Shown piece after piece: positions 1 to 6,332 of a stretch of 42,529 nucleotides of DNA. Position numbers and translations under genes: made by a program. Every line of letters begins with the position of its first letter. Position 1 is the stretch's first letter. Source of the DNA: Ruminococcus sp. (GTDB taxonomy: Bacteria > Bacillota > Clostridia > Oscillospirales > Ruminococcaceae); contig SVNQ01000012.1 of NCBI GenBank assembly GCA_015066865.1, positions 1 to 42,529 of the forward strand, read 5' to 3'. Below the pieces are notes generated by a model. It was not told where the DNA came from and ran no database searches. It worked only from the letters and a program-made list of their open reading frames with translations.

Positions 1-748
1 ATTTCGGACGTGCGCCTGCGTGGCTGGACACCTCCACAAGATTCATGCCGTAATCATCCATGCGGTCAAACTGTGCCTGATGTGCAGTATTGGAAACCGT
101 TGTGCGGATGTCCATGTTAATGTACGCTTCGGGCGACCATTCCCGCCCTGCTCTGTCCACAAAGGCAGGAATGCCCTTGTCGGACATTTCCTTGATGCAC
201 TGCCGCATGGCTGCCTGACGGCTCTCCATGCCTGTGACAGCCTTCCCTGTCGCTTTGTTCAGCATATCCAGAAACGACTGTTTGTCGGCAAGCTCCGCCG
301 TGTCATTGATGACTTTCTGTGCTGCAGCCCTCGCTTTGTACCGCATGACGGTGTTGACCAGATTCAGAGAATCCTGCGCTTGCTTGTTGTAGGTTCTCAG
401 AGAGCGTCCCATTGTTTTCTCAACAGGAACCTGCGCATTTTGGATAATGCCGTTTTTTGCAAGCTTCTGAAAACCCGGTTCAAGTTCTTCGATTGCTGTA
501 AGCGCTGCTTCTTCAAGCGTGCTTTCCAGAAGATCGGGTGCAAGTCCTGCATATTCCGCAATGGTTTGCAGATTCATCCTGTCGAGTGCACCGAGCTGTG
601 CGAGCATTCGGATTTTCCATTGAGCTGTGGAACTGTCAATGCTCCCAAGCTTCAGATATTCGGCAATGTTTGCAATCAGATCGGTTTCAAGCCCGATATA
701 CAGATCACTCAGCCCCTGACTGAGCTGCATCATCTCCAGTCTTGTCAT
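1..748 (-). CDS. Phage minor capsid protein (Phage_min_cap2 type), C-terminus cut by window edge
   Basis: I translated this by hand because the gene runs off the left edge. About 249 codons are open from ATG at 748. The reading includes DRAGREWSPEAYINMDIR, TTVSNTAHQAQFDRMDDYG and VSSHAGARPK, which is the signature stretch of the Phage_min_cap2 minor head proteins of A118/SPP1-like siphophages. These proteins bind the portal and help build the head. The start overlaps the portal 3' end by 44 nt and GGTGAGGG precedes it. Gene order terminase-portal-minor capsid fits. The rightward frame open over the same bases is an antisense shadow. Confidence 0.85.
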   Translation of the reverse strand, partial: MTRLEMMQLSQGLSDLYIGLETDLIANIAEYLKLGSIDSSTAQWKIRMLAQLGALDRMNLQTIAEYAGLAPDLLESTLEEAALTAIEELEPGFQKLAKNGIIQNAQVPVEKTMGRSLRTYNKQAQDSLNLVNTVMRYKARAAAQKVINDTAELADKQSFLDMLNKATGKAVTGMESRQAAMRQCIKEMSDKGIPAFVDRAGREWSPEAYINMDIRTTVSNTAHQAQFDRMDDYGMNLVEVSSHAGARPK

Positions 749-2159
749 CACCCTCACCGCCTCTCAGGAAATCGTCCACAGCAAGTCCTGTGACAGCCTG
801 TTCCTTTGCAATGCGGTCAAGCTCGGCCTGCGCAGTCACTTCATCGCATTTCTGCACTTCCATGATCGCTCTGAGCTTTGATTTCAGCCCAGCCTGTACA
901 AGCTTGATGTTATTCTCGATCAGTGTGTTGTCATCAATGATGACATTATCTTTCCATCCGATTGTAACGGTGTATTCCTTCTGCGGAATCAATCCGAGGT
1001 ATACGCCAATGGCAATCAGAGCATGGATCACTGTTTCGATTGTTTCGGTCAGAAGGTTCTTGTTGGATTTGATCGTGCGTGCAGTCTTGCTGTCCTGCGA
1101 GATGACTTCCGTTGCGGTTTTCAATCCCTGTACTGCGTCAAATGACAGAGTTCCTGCTGAAAGCCCTACCTGAAAACAAAGGATATTCAGCAGGGCATTG
1201 ATAGCAGAAACATGTTCTTCCACACGAAGTTCAACCGTGTTGTCCTGTACCTTCAACTGCTCCACATCGTCTGCTTTCAGTGCCACAAATGCCTCGTCAT
1301 CGGCATCAAAGTACCGCACAAGTTCTCCGGTTTTCGTGTCCACGACAGTCTGGATGGCAGACGAAGGAACAATAATGCGCTTCTTGCCGAGTATAAATTC
1401 ACGGGCGAAGCTGTCAAATGCTACATCCAAGGCCTTGAGTGTGTCAATGGAATTTGCATAGATACTCATGCCGAGCGGTGTGTCATATTCCACATTGTTG
1501 CTTGTGCACGGCTTGAAATACGCAAACATTGGGCAATCCGCTTTGTAATCCGCAGAATCCCCGAAGTTATACAGTTCTGAAAGAGTGCACGGAGAGCCGA
1601 GACTGTCCATAGTGGTAGAGCGGAAGAGCTTATACTCTACACGGCCTTTGTTCTGCATTTCAACAAGGGTATAAAAATTGCCGTTCCGATGTGCTACTGT
1701 CGTAAACGCTCCGCTTGTGATCTGTTTTCCCGTCCATTCGATGGGCAGGAAATGATTGGCATGAACGTAATTGATTCTCGGTTTTGCGTTTTCGGCATAC
1801 ACCTTGACCGTGCATCCGCCGAGAGCATAGCCCATGCTGACGGTTTCGGGCATGTTCTCCCAGAACCCGTTATCTTCAAGCTGTTTGTCGATGAATTCCT
1901 GATAAGCTGCATCATCAATGGTGATTTCACATTGTTCGGAAAAGGTAAGATCCGAAAAACAGTCGCAGAGTACCTTTGCGACATTCAGCCTGTTCATCTG
2001 CCGGCTGCCTTTTTTGTATAGTCCGCCACGCTTCACAGTTTTCCACGAGGGATTGTTTTCAAAGATGTTTTTCCATCGTGCAATGTGGCTGCTGTAATAG
2101 CTGCCGACATTTGGAATCACCATATCCGGATACGCAGTTCTTACTGCTTCAATATTCAT
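705..2159 (-). CDS. Phage portal protein (SPP1 gp6-like)
   Basis: A protein of 484 aa, normal for gp6-type portals, which form the dodecameric ring through which DNA enters the head. Recognisable features are the SYYSSHIARWKNIF N-terminus, the NRLNVAKVLCDCFSDLTFSEQ segment, the central IPSSAI/VRYFDADD region and the acidic, disordered C-terminus rich in G, D and E. Its start overlaps the large terminase stop by 4 nt (ATGA), implying translational coupling. The minor capsid gene follows with overlap. I assign it by family resemblance and position between terminase and minor capsid genes. Confidence 0.88.
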   Translation of the reverse strand: MNIEAVRTAYPDMVIPNVGSYYSSHIARWKNIFENNPSWKTVKRGGLYKKGSRQMNRLNVAKVLCDCFSDLTFSEQCEITIDDAAYQEFIDKQLEDNGFWENMPETVSMGYALGGCTVKVYAENAKPRINYVHANHFLPIEWTGKQITSGAFTTVAHRNGNFYTLVEMQNKGRVEYKLFRSTTMDSLGSPCTLSELYNFGDSADYKADCPMFAYFKPCTSNNVEYDTPLGMSIYANSIDTLKALDVAFDSFAREFILGKKRIIVPSSAIQTVVDTKTGELVRYFDADDEAFVALKADDVEQLKVQDNTVELRVEEHVSAINALLNILCFQVGLSAGTLSFDAVQGLKTATEVISQDSKTARTIKSNKNLLTETIETVIHALIAIGVYLGLIPQKEYTVTIGWKDNVIIDDNTLIENNIKLVQAGLKSKLRAIMEVQKCDEVTAQAELDRIAKEQAVTGLAVDDFLRGGEGDDKTGDDAAQSGAE

Positions 2160-3403
2160 CGTTTTGCACCTCCGATCTCAATTAACTGTTTCATGTATTT
2201 TTCAGTGCTGTACTCCTGTGCGTCAAGGTTGTCAATGTTGGTCGTGCCGTCATCAAGGCGAACATCCTCGGTAATGAATTTATCGTCCCACATTGCTTCT
2301 TCAAACGCTTCTATGGTGCTTGTACAGCTGCTTAGAATCCTATATCTGTCCGCACCCTGCATAATGCAGTAGAAACGGATACGGTCATTGATTTCGCCTT
2401 TTCTGGCATTGCGAATATCGACCTTCCAGCCAAGCTCTACAGCCTTCGCCCTCATGCCGCCGATCAAGGTTTGTTCGGCAGAATCCGCAAAAACTTCTGA
2501 AACTGTCACTTTGTTTCCGAGGATCGCACGGCATTCTTTCAGGAACAAATCAAAATCCTGATAGATAATATCGGGAGTTGCGGCATCTTTGCGCCGAAAA
2601 TCATGTACTGTGATGATCTGCCTGAATCCTCGTGTGAAGGCTGTGCAGTTAAAGGCGTGTGCAGATTTTCCACCGCCGAAGTCAACACCGATCGTGGCAA
2701 AGAGAATATCAAAGCTCTCAAGGCTGTCGATGATATATCGTTTGGGGTTATCAGCAAATTTCCGGTAAATCAGTCCTTCTGCATTTACCCACAGCCCCTT
2801 GACGTATCGTTCGTAATAGACCGTTCCTGCATACTCCTTCTTGATGTTTGCGGCAACTTCCGGATCAAGGAACGGATTGTCATCGAGCGAATAATGCTGG
2901 CAGTACACATCCGAATCACTGTCAATGAATTTCTTGAACCAATGGTTCTTGTGTTCCGGGTTGCATGTCCCGTCAAACATACTGTAGGGCTTATCCAGAC
3001 GGGATTTGAGCATTGTGAATACATCCTCGTGCCATGTTGCCGCTTCATCGCCATAACAGTACTTTATGGAGGATCCACGGATAATATCAACCTGGCTTTT
3101 CTTGTCAGCGCCGATGCAGAACACCTTTTCTCCGAACAGTGTCGCCGTGTTGTCGCTGCGAATTGAAGATACCAGCTTTTCGCCCCAGATTGTCTGAAGC
3201 GGCTCAATGATATTACGCTGCAATGTTCCCTTGGTGTTTCCAAGGAGCATCGTCAAACCTTCCTTTCCTGAAACCGCACGGATGCGTTTGGGGATTAGAT
3301 AATAGTCCATGTGCGTCTTGCCGGATCTGGTAGCGCCCGATTTGATGTTCCAGCGGTGCGTTGCGTCCCGGAAGTACGCAAGCTGCATGGGAGAGAACGG
3401 CAT
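2156..3403 (-). CDS. terL: Phage terminase large subunit (PBSX/XtmB type)
   Basis: A 415 aa packaging motor. The Walker A motif GATRSGKT lies at residues 23-30 and GDEAATW later serves as the Walker B/coupling segment. The nuclease half shows IGVDFGGGKSAHAF and FADSAEQTLIGG, which hold the conserved acidic metal ligands of the RNase H-fold nuclease. Length is typical of the PBSX-like Terminase_3 branch. Its ATG shares one base with the stop of the small subunit. It pumps DNA through the adjacent portal and cuts the concatemer. Confidence 0.93.
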   Translation of the reverse strand: MPFSPMQLAYFRDATHRWNIKSGATRSGKTHMDYYLIPKRIRAVSGKEGLTMLLGNTKGTLQRNIIEPLQTIWGEKLVSSIRSDNTATLFGEKVFCIGADKKSQVDIIRGSSIKYCYGDEAATWHEDVFTMLKSRLDKPYSMFDGTCNPEHKNHWFKKFIDSDSDVYCQHYSLDDNPFLDPEVAANIKKEYAGTVYYERYVKGLWVNAEGLIYRKFADNPKRYIIDSLESFDILFATIGVDFGGGKSAHAFNCTAFTRGFRQIITVHDFRRKDAATPDIIYQDFDLFLKECRAILGNKVTVSEVFADSAEQTLIGGMRAKAVELGWKVDIRNARKGEINDRIRFYCIMQGADRYRILSSCTSTIEAFEEAMWDDKFITEDVRLDDGTTNIDNLDAQEYSTEKYMKQLIEIGGAKR

Positions 3404-3891
3404 TAAGGATCGCCTCCGATTTTCGCAAGAACCTCGTCGAGCTTAGCAAGTGTATCGGCATTATCATCACGCTTGTCAAAGATGCCAAGATGCTTTCCAA
3501 GAAGCTCCAACGCACGAACCTTGTCATAGGACGAAACCTCCGTGCCGAATTTACCTTCCTTGATGCCTGCGATTGCTTTTTTGATTTCGGGTGAAAGCTG
3601 ATCGGTAGGGGTGAAAATAACGATACCATCGCTGTCTATTTTTGCAAGTTCCGTTCTGTCGGAAAATGCAATAGCTGCAAGCTCTCTCAGGACCATGTCA
3701 GCGGTAATTTCGGTGCGTTTGGATTGCTGTTCACGAAGCATGTTCAAATACTCTAAAACGTTATTTTTCGTAATGAGTTGGCGACCAATTTCTCTGTTTT
3801 TATAACCTGCTCGCTCTGCCGCCTGAGTCGCATTCAGGTCGATGAGGTATTCCTCACAAAAACGTTTCTGTTTTTCTGTCAGCTTCGGCAT
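3403..3891 (-). CDS. terS: Phage terminase small subunit
   Basis: A 162 aa protein beginning PKLTEKQKRFCEEYLIDLNA TQAAERAGY, the classic Terminase_2 (XtmA-like) N-terminal helix-turn-helix that recognises the packaging site. The C-terminal part, LLGKHLGIFDKRDD, is the usual oligomerisation/TerL contact tail. It sits immediately upstream of the large subunit (TAATG overlap) and downstream of the tRNA cluster. A GGAAGGTGAGG ribosome site precedes the ATG. Confidence 0.93.
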   Translation of the reverse strand: MPKLTEKQKRFCEEYLIDLNATQAAERAGYKNREIGRQLITKNNVLEYLNMLREQQSKRTEITADMVLRELAAIAFSDRTELAKIDSDGIVIFTPTDQLSPEIKKAIAGIKEGKFGTEVSSYDKVRALELLGKHLGIFDKRDDNADTLAKLDEVLAKIGGDP

Positions 3892-3982
3892 GACCTCACC
3901 TTCCTTTCATGAAATAGCAACACAAAAGCACCCGATTACTCGGATGCTCTCGTGGAGATGGAAAACACAATGGGGAATCTTG

Positions 3983-4057
3983 TGGTTGCAGAGGTCGGAC
4001 TCGAACCGACATGAGCATGGTTATGAGCCATGTGAGAAGCCTTTTCTCGACTCTGCC
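3983..4057 (-). tRNA. tRNA-Met (CAT anticodon), phage-borne
   Basis: Read on the minus strand. The acceptor is GGCAGAG/CTCTGCA (six pairs, with 1:72 a G-A mismatch), the D arm is GAGA/TCTC with GG in the loop, the anticodon arm is CATGG-CTCATAA-CCATG, the T arm is GTCGG-TTCGAGT-CCGAC, and ACCA is encoded. All arms except the terminal acceptor pair are intact. It lies between the putative late regulator and the small terminase, a common position for phage tRNAs. I cannot tell elongator from another CAT-type tRNA by eye. Confidence 0.75.
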
Positions 4058-4116
4058 ATTCGAGGGAACAGCCCCATATTGTGATGTGTACACCATCCAA
4101 TACGAATTTGTTCCCT

Positions 4117-4189
4117 CTCAGGGGTGGGACTCGAACCCACGTCTCTTGCCTTGACAATAGTACTGCTCTACCAATTGAGCTACCCTGTT
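4117..4189 (-). tRNA. Degenerate tRNA-like sequence (anticodon uncertain, TGT or GTC)
   Basis: The D arm (GCTC-AATTGGTA-GAGC) and T arm (GTGGG-TTCGAGT-CCCAC) are perfect and the total length is 73 nt. The acceptor pairs over only five positions (CAGGG/CCCTG) and the anticodon stem hardly pairs. Standard spacing gives anticodon TGT, while a one-base shift gives GTC. No CCA is encoded. Either a decaying pseudo-tRNA or an atypical phage tRNA. Confidence 0.5.
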
Positions 4190-4268
4190 GGTTGCAGCAC
4201 GCAGGAGTCACACCTGCAGGAACGTGGCCGTTGCTCCGGACTGCCTACTGCATCATCGCCGGGCTGCA
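4189..4268 (-). tRNA. tRNA-like element with CCA end, probably a pseudo-tRNA
   Basis: On the minus strand, TGCAGC at the 5' end pairs with GCTGCA before ACCA. A T-arm-like hairpin GCAGG-TGTGACT-CCTGC precedes the acceptor. The D and anticodon arms cannot be drawn convincingly. Its 3' end abuts the 5' end of the neighbouring degenerate tRNA. Identity is unresolved. Confidence 0.3.
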
Positions 4269-4288
4269 CATAATCCGGCGATTTTTTT
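4256..4288 (+). terminator. Rho-independent terminator on the plus strand
   Basis: TCGCCGG and CCGGCGA (7 bp) enclose a 12-nt loop and are followed by seven T on the plus strand. All nearby genes run on the minus strand, so it would stop antisense transcription entering from the tRNA side. Confidence 0.6.
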
Positions 4289-4312
4289 ACCAGAAAGGAG
4301 CGGAAGCCCAAA

Positions 4313-4343
4313 CGTGCGGAGAGAGAGGAACAGACTCCGCACG
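4313..4343. repeat. 9-bp inverted repeat between late promoter and tRNA cluster
   Basis: CGTGCGGAG at 4313-4321 and CTCCGCACG at 4335-4343 are perfect complements around a 13-nt loop. No T-run follows on either strand. It lies in the leader transcribed from the proposed late promoter and may be an operator or an RNA hairpin. Confidence 0.45.
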
Positions 4344-4383
4344 GAAAAGCCGGGGTGTTCTTCCGTTGCTTTTCTATGATATT

Positions 4384-4411
4384 ATTATAGCACTTGTTTT
4401 TTTCCCGTGCA
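4384..4411 (-). promoter_or_regulatory. Candidate late promoter for tRNAs and packaging genes
   Basis: On the minus strand a perfect TATAAT (4389-4384) lies 16 nt after a poor -35 (TGCACG). A consensus -10 with a weak -35 is typical of a promoter needing an activator. It sits just after the putative late regulator gene and reads into the tRNAs, terminase and structural genes. Confidence 0.45.
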
Positions 4412-4418
4412 CCGCAAC

Positions 4419-4805
4419 CTAAAAAAATAAATTTAGATTTTGGGCAATGTAATACAAGAATCTCCTACGCCATCTTCCATATGTTTCATAATCAGCATCA
4501 ATTGGATACGGTGAACCATAGCAGATATTATCCATAATACCTTTCCTGTACTCTGTCGGTATTCCAGAAAGAGCACGTTCCACTGCTGCACAATCCGAAT
4601 CCATGGATGCGAGTTTAATCGCCTTGTTTTCTGTCGGGTTCCCGATACCTGCACAAGGAATCCCATCGCTTGCTGGAGACCCGTGCAGGATGTTCTTACG
4701 TTCGGATTTCATCCGCTCATAATCCCTGACCAGATACAGCATTCTCATGTACAAGTTGTGCGGCAGTTTGTATGGGTTGTTTTTCTGTCGCTGGTAGTTT
4801 CTCAT
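4419..4805 (-). CDS. Putative phage late-transcription regulator (ArpU/RinA position)
   Basis: A 128 aa basic protein containing NPYKLPHNLYMRMLYLVRDYE and ICYGSPYPIDADYETYGRWR RRFLYYIA. I recognise it as a recurrent small protein lying directly before terminase genes in Firmicute phages, the slot usually held by ArpU/RinA-type late activators. No catalytic motif is visible. GGAGGAGATACCG precedes the ATG. The function rests on position and size. The promoter with good -10 and poor -35 immediately downstream is consistent with it acting there. Confidence 0.5.
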   Translation of the reverse strand: MRNYQRQKNNPYKLPHNLYMRMLYLVRDYERMKSERKNILHGSPASDGIPCAGIGNPTENKAIKLASMDSDCAAVERALSGIPTEYRKGIMDNICYGSPYPIDADYETYGRWRRRFLYYIAQNLNLFF

Positions 4806-4902
4806 CGGTATCTCCTCCTTTTGGTTTAAACCCTCTGCATGGGATCCCCCGAAAGCGATCCATACAGCGGCGTTTGTAGTAGCGGCAGTCGTGGCAGGTC
4901 AT
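4717..4902 (-). CDS. Small cysteine-containing phage protein (61 aa)
   Basis: The sequence starts MTCHDCRYYKRRCMDRFRGI PCRGF, with a CxxC and two further cysteines suggesting a small metal-binding fold. Its ATG overlaps the upstream stop (ATGA), which supports translation. The last third overlaps the next gene by 89 nt in another frame, so the true protein may depend mainly on its N-terminal half. Function unknown. Confidence 0.5.
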   Translation of the reverse strand: MTCHDCRYYKRRCMDRFRGIPCRGFKPKGGDTDEKLPATEKQPIQTAAQLVHENAVSGQGL

Positions 4903-5210
4903 GGCTTGTCCTCCGGCGGTTTGCGTTCACCGTAGCTGCAAAAGCCGTTTGGATGAACTTCTGTTCTAAATTTCCGACACCAGACCATGCCTTTGGTTTT
5001 TGTTCCAATGTCGGGACAGTACTCGCAATCCTTGCAACGTACTACAGGTTCGGCTTCTACAATCGGAGAATCCGTCAGCATTCCCACAAACGCTTCGTGA
5101 ATCAGCGTCATCACTATTGGTGCATCTGGTGTTTTCGATTCTTGCGTTATTACTTGACGATATGCTTGCTCCTCTCTTTTGAGCAGTTCGTCCAGATCAA
5201 TCAACCTCAT
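4899..5210 (-). CDS. Small phage protein with cysteine cluster (103 aa)
   Basis: It begins MRLIDLDELLKREEQAYRQV and ends with CKDCEYCPDIGTKTKGMVWC and GFCSYGERK. This 'MRLIDxDxL ... CxxC' architecture recurs in Firmicute phages, with the C-terminal cysteines probably binding zinc. I chose ATG 5210 because GGAG lies 8 nt before it; the upstream in-frame ATGs have no useful ribosome site. It overlaps the preceding gene by 14 nt and the following one by 4. Role unknown. Confidence 0.65.
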   Translation of the reverse strand: MRLIDLDELLKREEQAYRQVITQESKTPDAPIVMTLIHEAFVGMLTDSPIVEAEPVVRCKDCEYCPDIGTKTKGMVWCRKFRTEVHPNGFCSYGERKPPEDKP

Positions 5211-5361
5211 TTTCATCACTCCAATTCCAATACTTGCAGTCATCACAATAGTCCTTCGTACACTTCCTGCAGTGTTCCTTCTGCCCAGCAATAATACAGC
5301 ATGACAGTATTACTATGCCGAGCACACCGCCGATCAGCAGTCCCAAAACAAAATTGATCAT
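5197..5361 (-). CDS. Small membrane protein with cysteine-rich tail (54 aa)
   Basis: Found by hand translation. The N-terminus MINFVLGLLIGGVLGIVILS is one transmembrane helix, followed by a cytoplasmic-type tail with CRKCTKDYCDDCKYW, a probable zinc knuckle. AAAGGAG lies 7 nt before the ATG, the upstream stop is 4 nt away, and the end overlaps the next gene. This dense packing argues that it is real. Function unknown. Confidence 0.6.
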   Translation of the reverse strand: MINFVLGLLIGGVLGIVILSCCIIAGQKEHCRKCTKDYCDDCKYWNWSDENEVD

Positions 5362-5364
5362 AGT

Positions 5365-5583
5365 TTACTCCTTTCCGTTTATCGTCAGCCAGTTCATCGC
5401 CCTCAGCCGCACGCCCTTGGGTGCGTCAGGAATTTCCAGAATGGAGTTATATACGACTCTCCAAAAGTCTTTGTCATTTTTCGGAAGTGTAATTCCCCAG
5501 CTCTTTGCGAATTGCTGAATCTTTTCCTTGTCCAAGCTGAACAGCACCCATTTTACTTGATTTGCAAGGCGTTCAACTGTCAT
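5365..5583 (-). CDS. Small phage protein of unknown function (72 aa)
   Basis: The protein begins MTVERLANQVKWVLFSLDKE and contains GITLPKNDKDFWRVVYNSIL. It is soluble, mixed charge, with no motif I recognise. GGAAGGAG precedes the ATG and the stop lies 4 nt before the next start. It is part of the run of small genes between rusA and the late regulator. Confidence 0.6.
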   Translation of the reverse strand: MTVERLANQVKWVLFSLDKEKIQQFAKSWGITLPKNDKDFWRVVYNSILEIPDAPKGVRLRAMNWLTINGKE

Positions 5584-5621
5584 CGCCTGTCAACTCCTTC
5601 CAGTGTGATGATGATTTTCAT
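5580..5621 (-). CDS. Possible 13-residue coupling ORF
   Basis: MKIIITLEGVDRR. Its ATG overlaps the rusA stop (ATGA) and its stop overlaps the next gene's ATG. Two exact overlaps suggest a coupling mini-ORF, but nothing else supports it; the GGAAGGAG for the next gene lies inside it. Confidence 0.25.
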   Translation of the reverse strand: MKIIITLEGVDRR

Positions 5622-6013
5622 GTGGTCGCCTCCTCAATCCTGATATAGATGCCCGGCACTTCTGCCCAGAACTTTTCTGTAATGCCGCTGTAGATCTGCT
5701 TGTCATCTTTCCAGTAACCGAGCTTTGTCATAATGTCATAAAGTGCCTTGCAGAGATTATCCACATCGGGTTTGTTCGTGTATGGTTCTCCGTTCTTGTG
5801 TTCGCCCTTGATCGGGTAACACCATTTGCATACGACTCTGACCGCACCCGTGAACGGCTCCTGCGGAACATGCTGTGCAAGGTGTGCCTTGAGCTTTTCT
5901 TCTGCATCCCCGTTGCCCCTGTCGTAGTACTGTCGTCTGCCGTTTTTAATCACACAGCCTTTTTCCTGATGGGTTGCTGTCGGTGGGATCATCGGCATGA
6001 AGAAATTCAGCAT
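5618..6013 (-). CDS. rusA: RusA-family Holliday junction resolvase
   Basis: A 131 aa endonuclease that cuts four-way junctions during phage replication and recombination, clearing branches before packaging. The diagnostic stretch NKPDVDNLCKALYDIMTKLG YWKDDKQI carries the catalytic aspartates. VVCKWCYPIKGEHKNGEPYT is also typical. Length matches the family. It overlaps the preceding small gene by 7 nt, with AAAGGAGGAACCCGC as ribosome site. The neighbours (primase-helicase, SF2 helicase, Sak4-like ATPase) form the replication-recombination module. Confidence 0.9.
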   Translation of the reverse strand: MLNFFMPMIPPTATHQEKGCVIKNGRRQYYDRGNGDAEEKLKAHLAQHVPQEPFTGAVRVVCKWCYPIKGEHKNGEPYTNKPDVDNLCKALYDIMTKLGYWKDDKQIYSGITEKFWAEVPGIYIRIEEATT

Positions 6014-6174
6014 GCGGGTTCCTCCTTTCTATCCTGTTCTTCAAGCCATCTCCGATAGTCATCGCTGATCTGGCATTCACCGCATTGGTATTCGTCATAG
6101 CACGGCTGACCTGTAAATGGACAATCTGCCGGAATGCCTTGTTCTTCTCTGAGAAGCTCATAATAATCTGACAT
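6007..6174 (-). CDS. Small cysteine-rich phage protein (55 aa)
   Basis: Hand-translated: MSDYYELLREEQGIPADCPF and CYDEYQCGECQISDDYRRWL. Four cysteines suggest a metal-binding module. AAAGGAG lies 9 nt before the ATG and the stop overlaps the rusA start, which supports it. The longer open frame over the same bases lacks these signals. Function unknown. Confidence 0.55.
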   Translation of the reverse strand: MSDYYELLREEQGIPADCPFTGQPCYDEYQCGECQISDDYRRWLEEQDRKEEPAC

Positions 6175-6197
6175 ACACTATTTCTCCTTTCGCCTTA

Positions 6198-6264
6198 GTC
6201 AATGATAGAGGACAGGGTTACAGAGGGCTGGCTCTTGAAGCCCTCTGTTCCTGTTCTCATTGAC
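6198..6264. repeat. Long imperfect hairpin upstream of the small-gene operon
   Basis: Three nested stems: GTCAATGA/TCATTGAC at the base, GAGGACAG/CTGTTCTC in the middle (one G-U), and CAGAGGGCT/AGCCCTCTG at the top. No strong T-run follows. In the leftward transcript it would fold just before the 55-aa Cys-rich gene, so it may be a processing site or attenuator. Confidence 0.5.
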
Positions 6265-6275
6265 ATTGCATTTTC

Positions 6276-6330
6276 TCAGGGACATTTTTATATATTATAT
6301 ATAGGGGTTTGTCCCTGATTTTGTCCCTGA
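6276..6330. promoter_or_regulatory. TCAGGGACA operator-like repeats around an AT-rich core
   Basis: TGTCCCTGA occurs at 6310-6318 and 6322-6330 and its complement TCAGGGACA at 6276-6284. The inverted pair flanks an AT-rich core, tatatattatatata, that contains TATAAT on the minus strand. This could be a regulated leftward promoter for the rusA-to-late-regulator genes. No good -35 is visible. Confidence 0.4.
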
Positions 6331-6332
6331 CT

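Noticed and set aside
20..793. 257-aa open frame on the plus strand
   Set aside because: Shadow of the minor capsid gene; the minus-strand reading shows clear Phage_min_cap2 motifs.
3936..4211. 91-aa minus-strand frame over the tRNA cluster
   Set aside because: Its translation is simply the tRNA sequences read through; no ribosome site.
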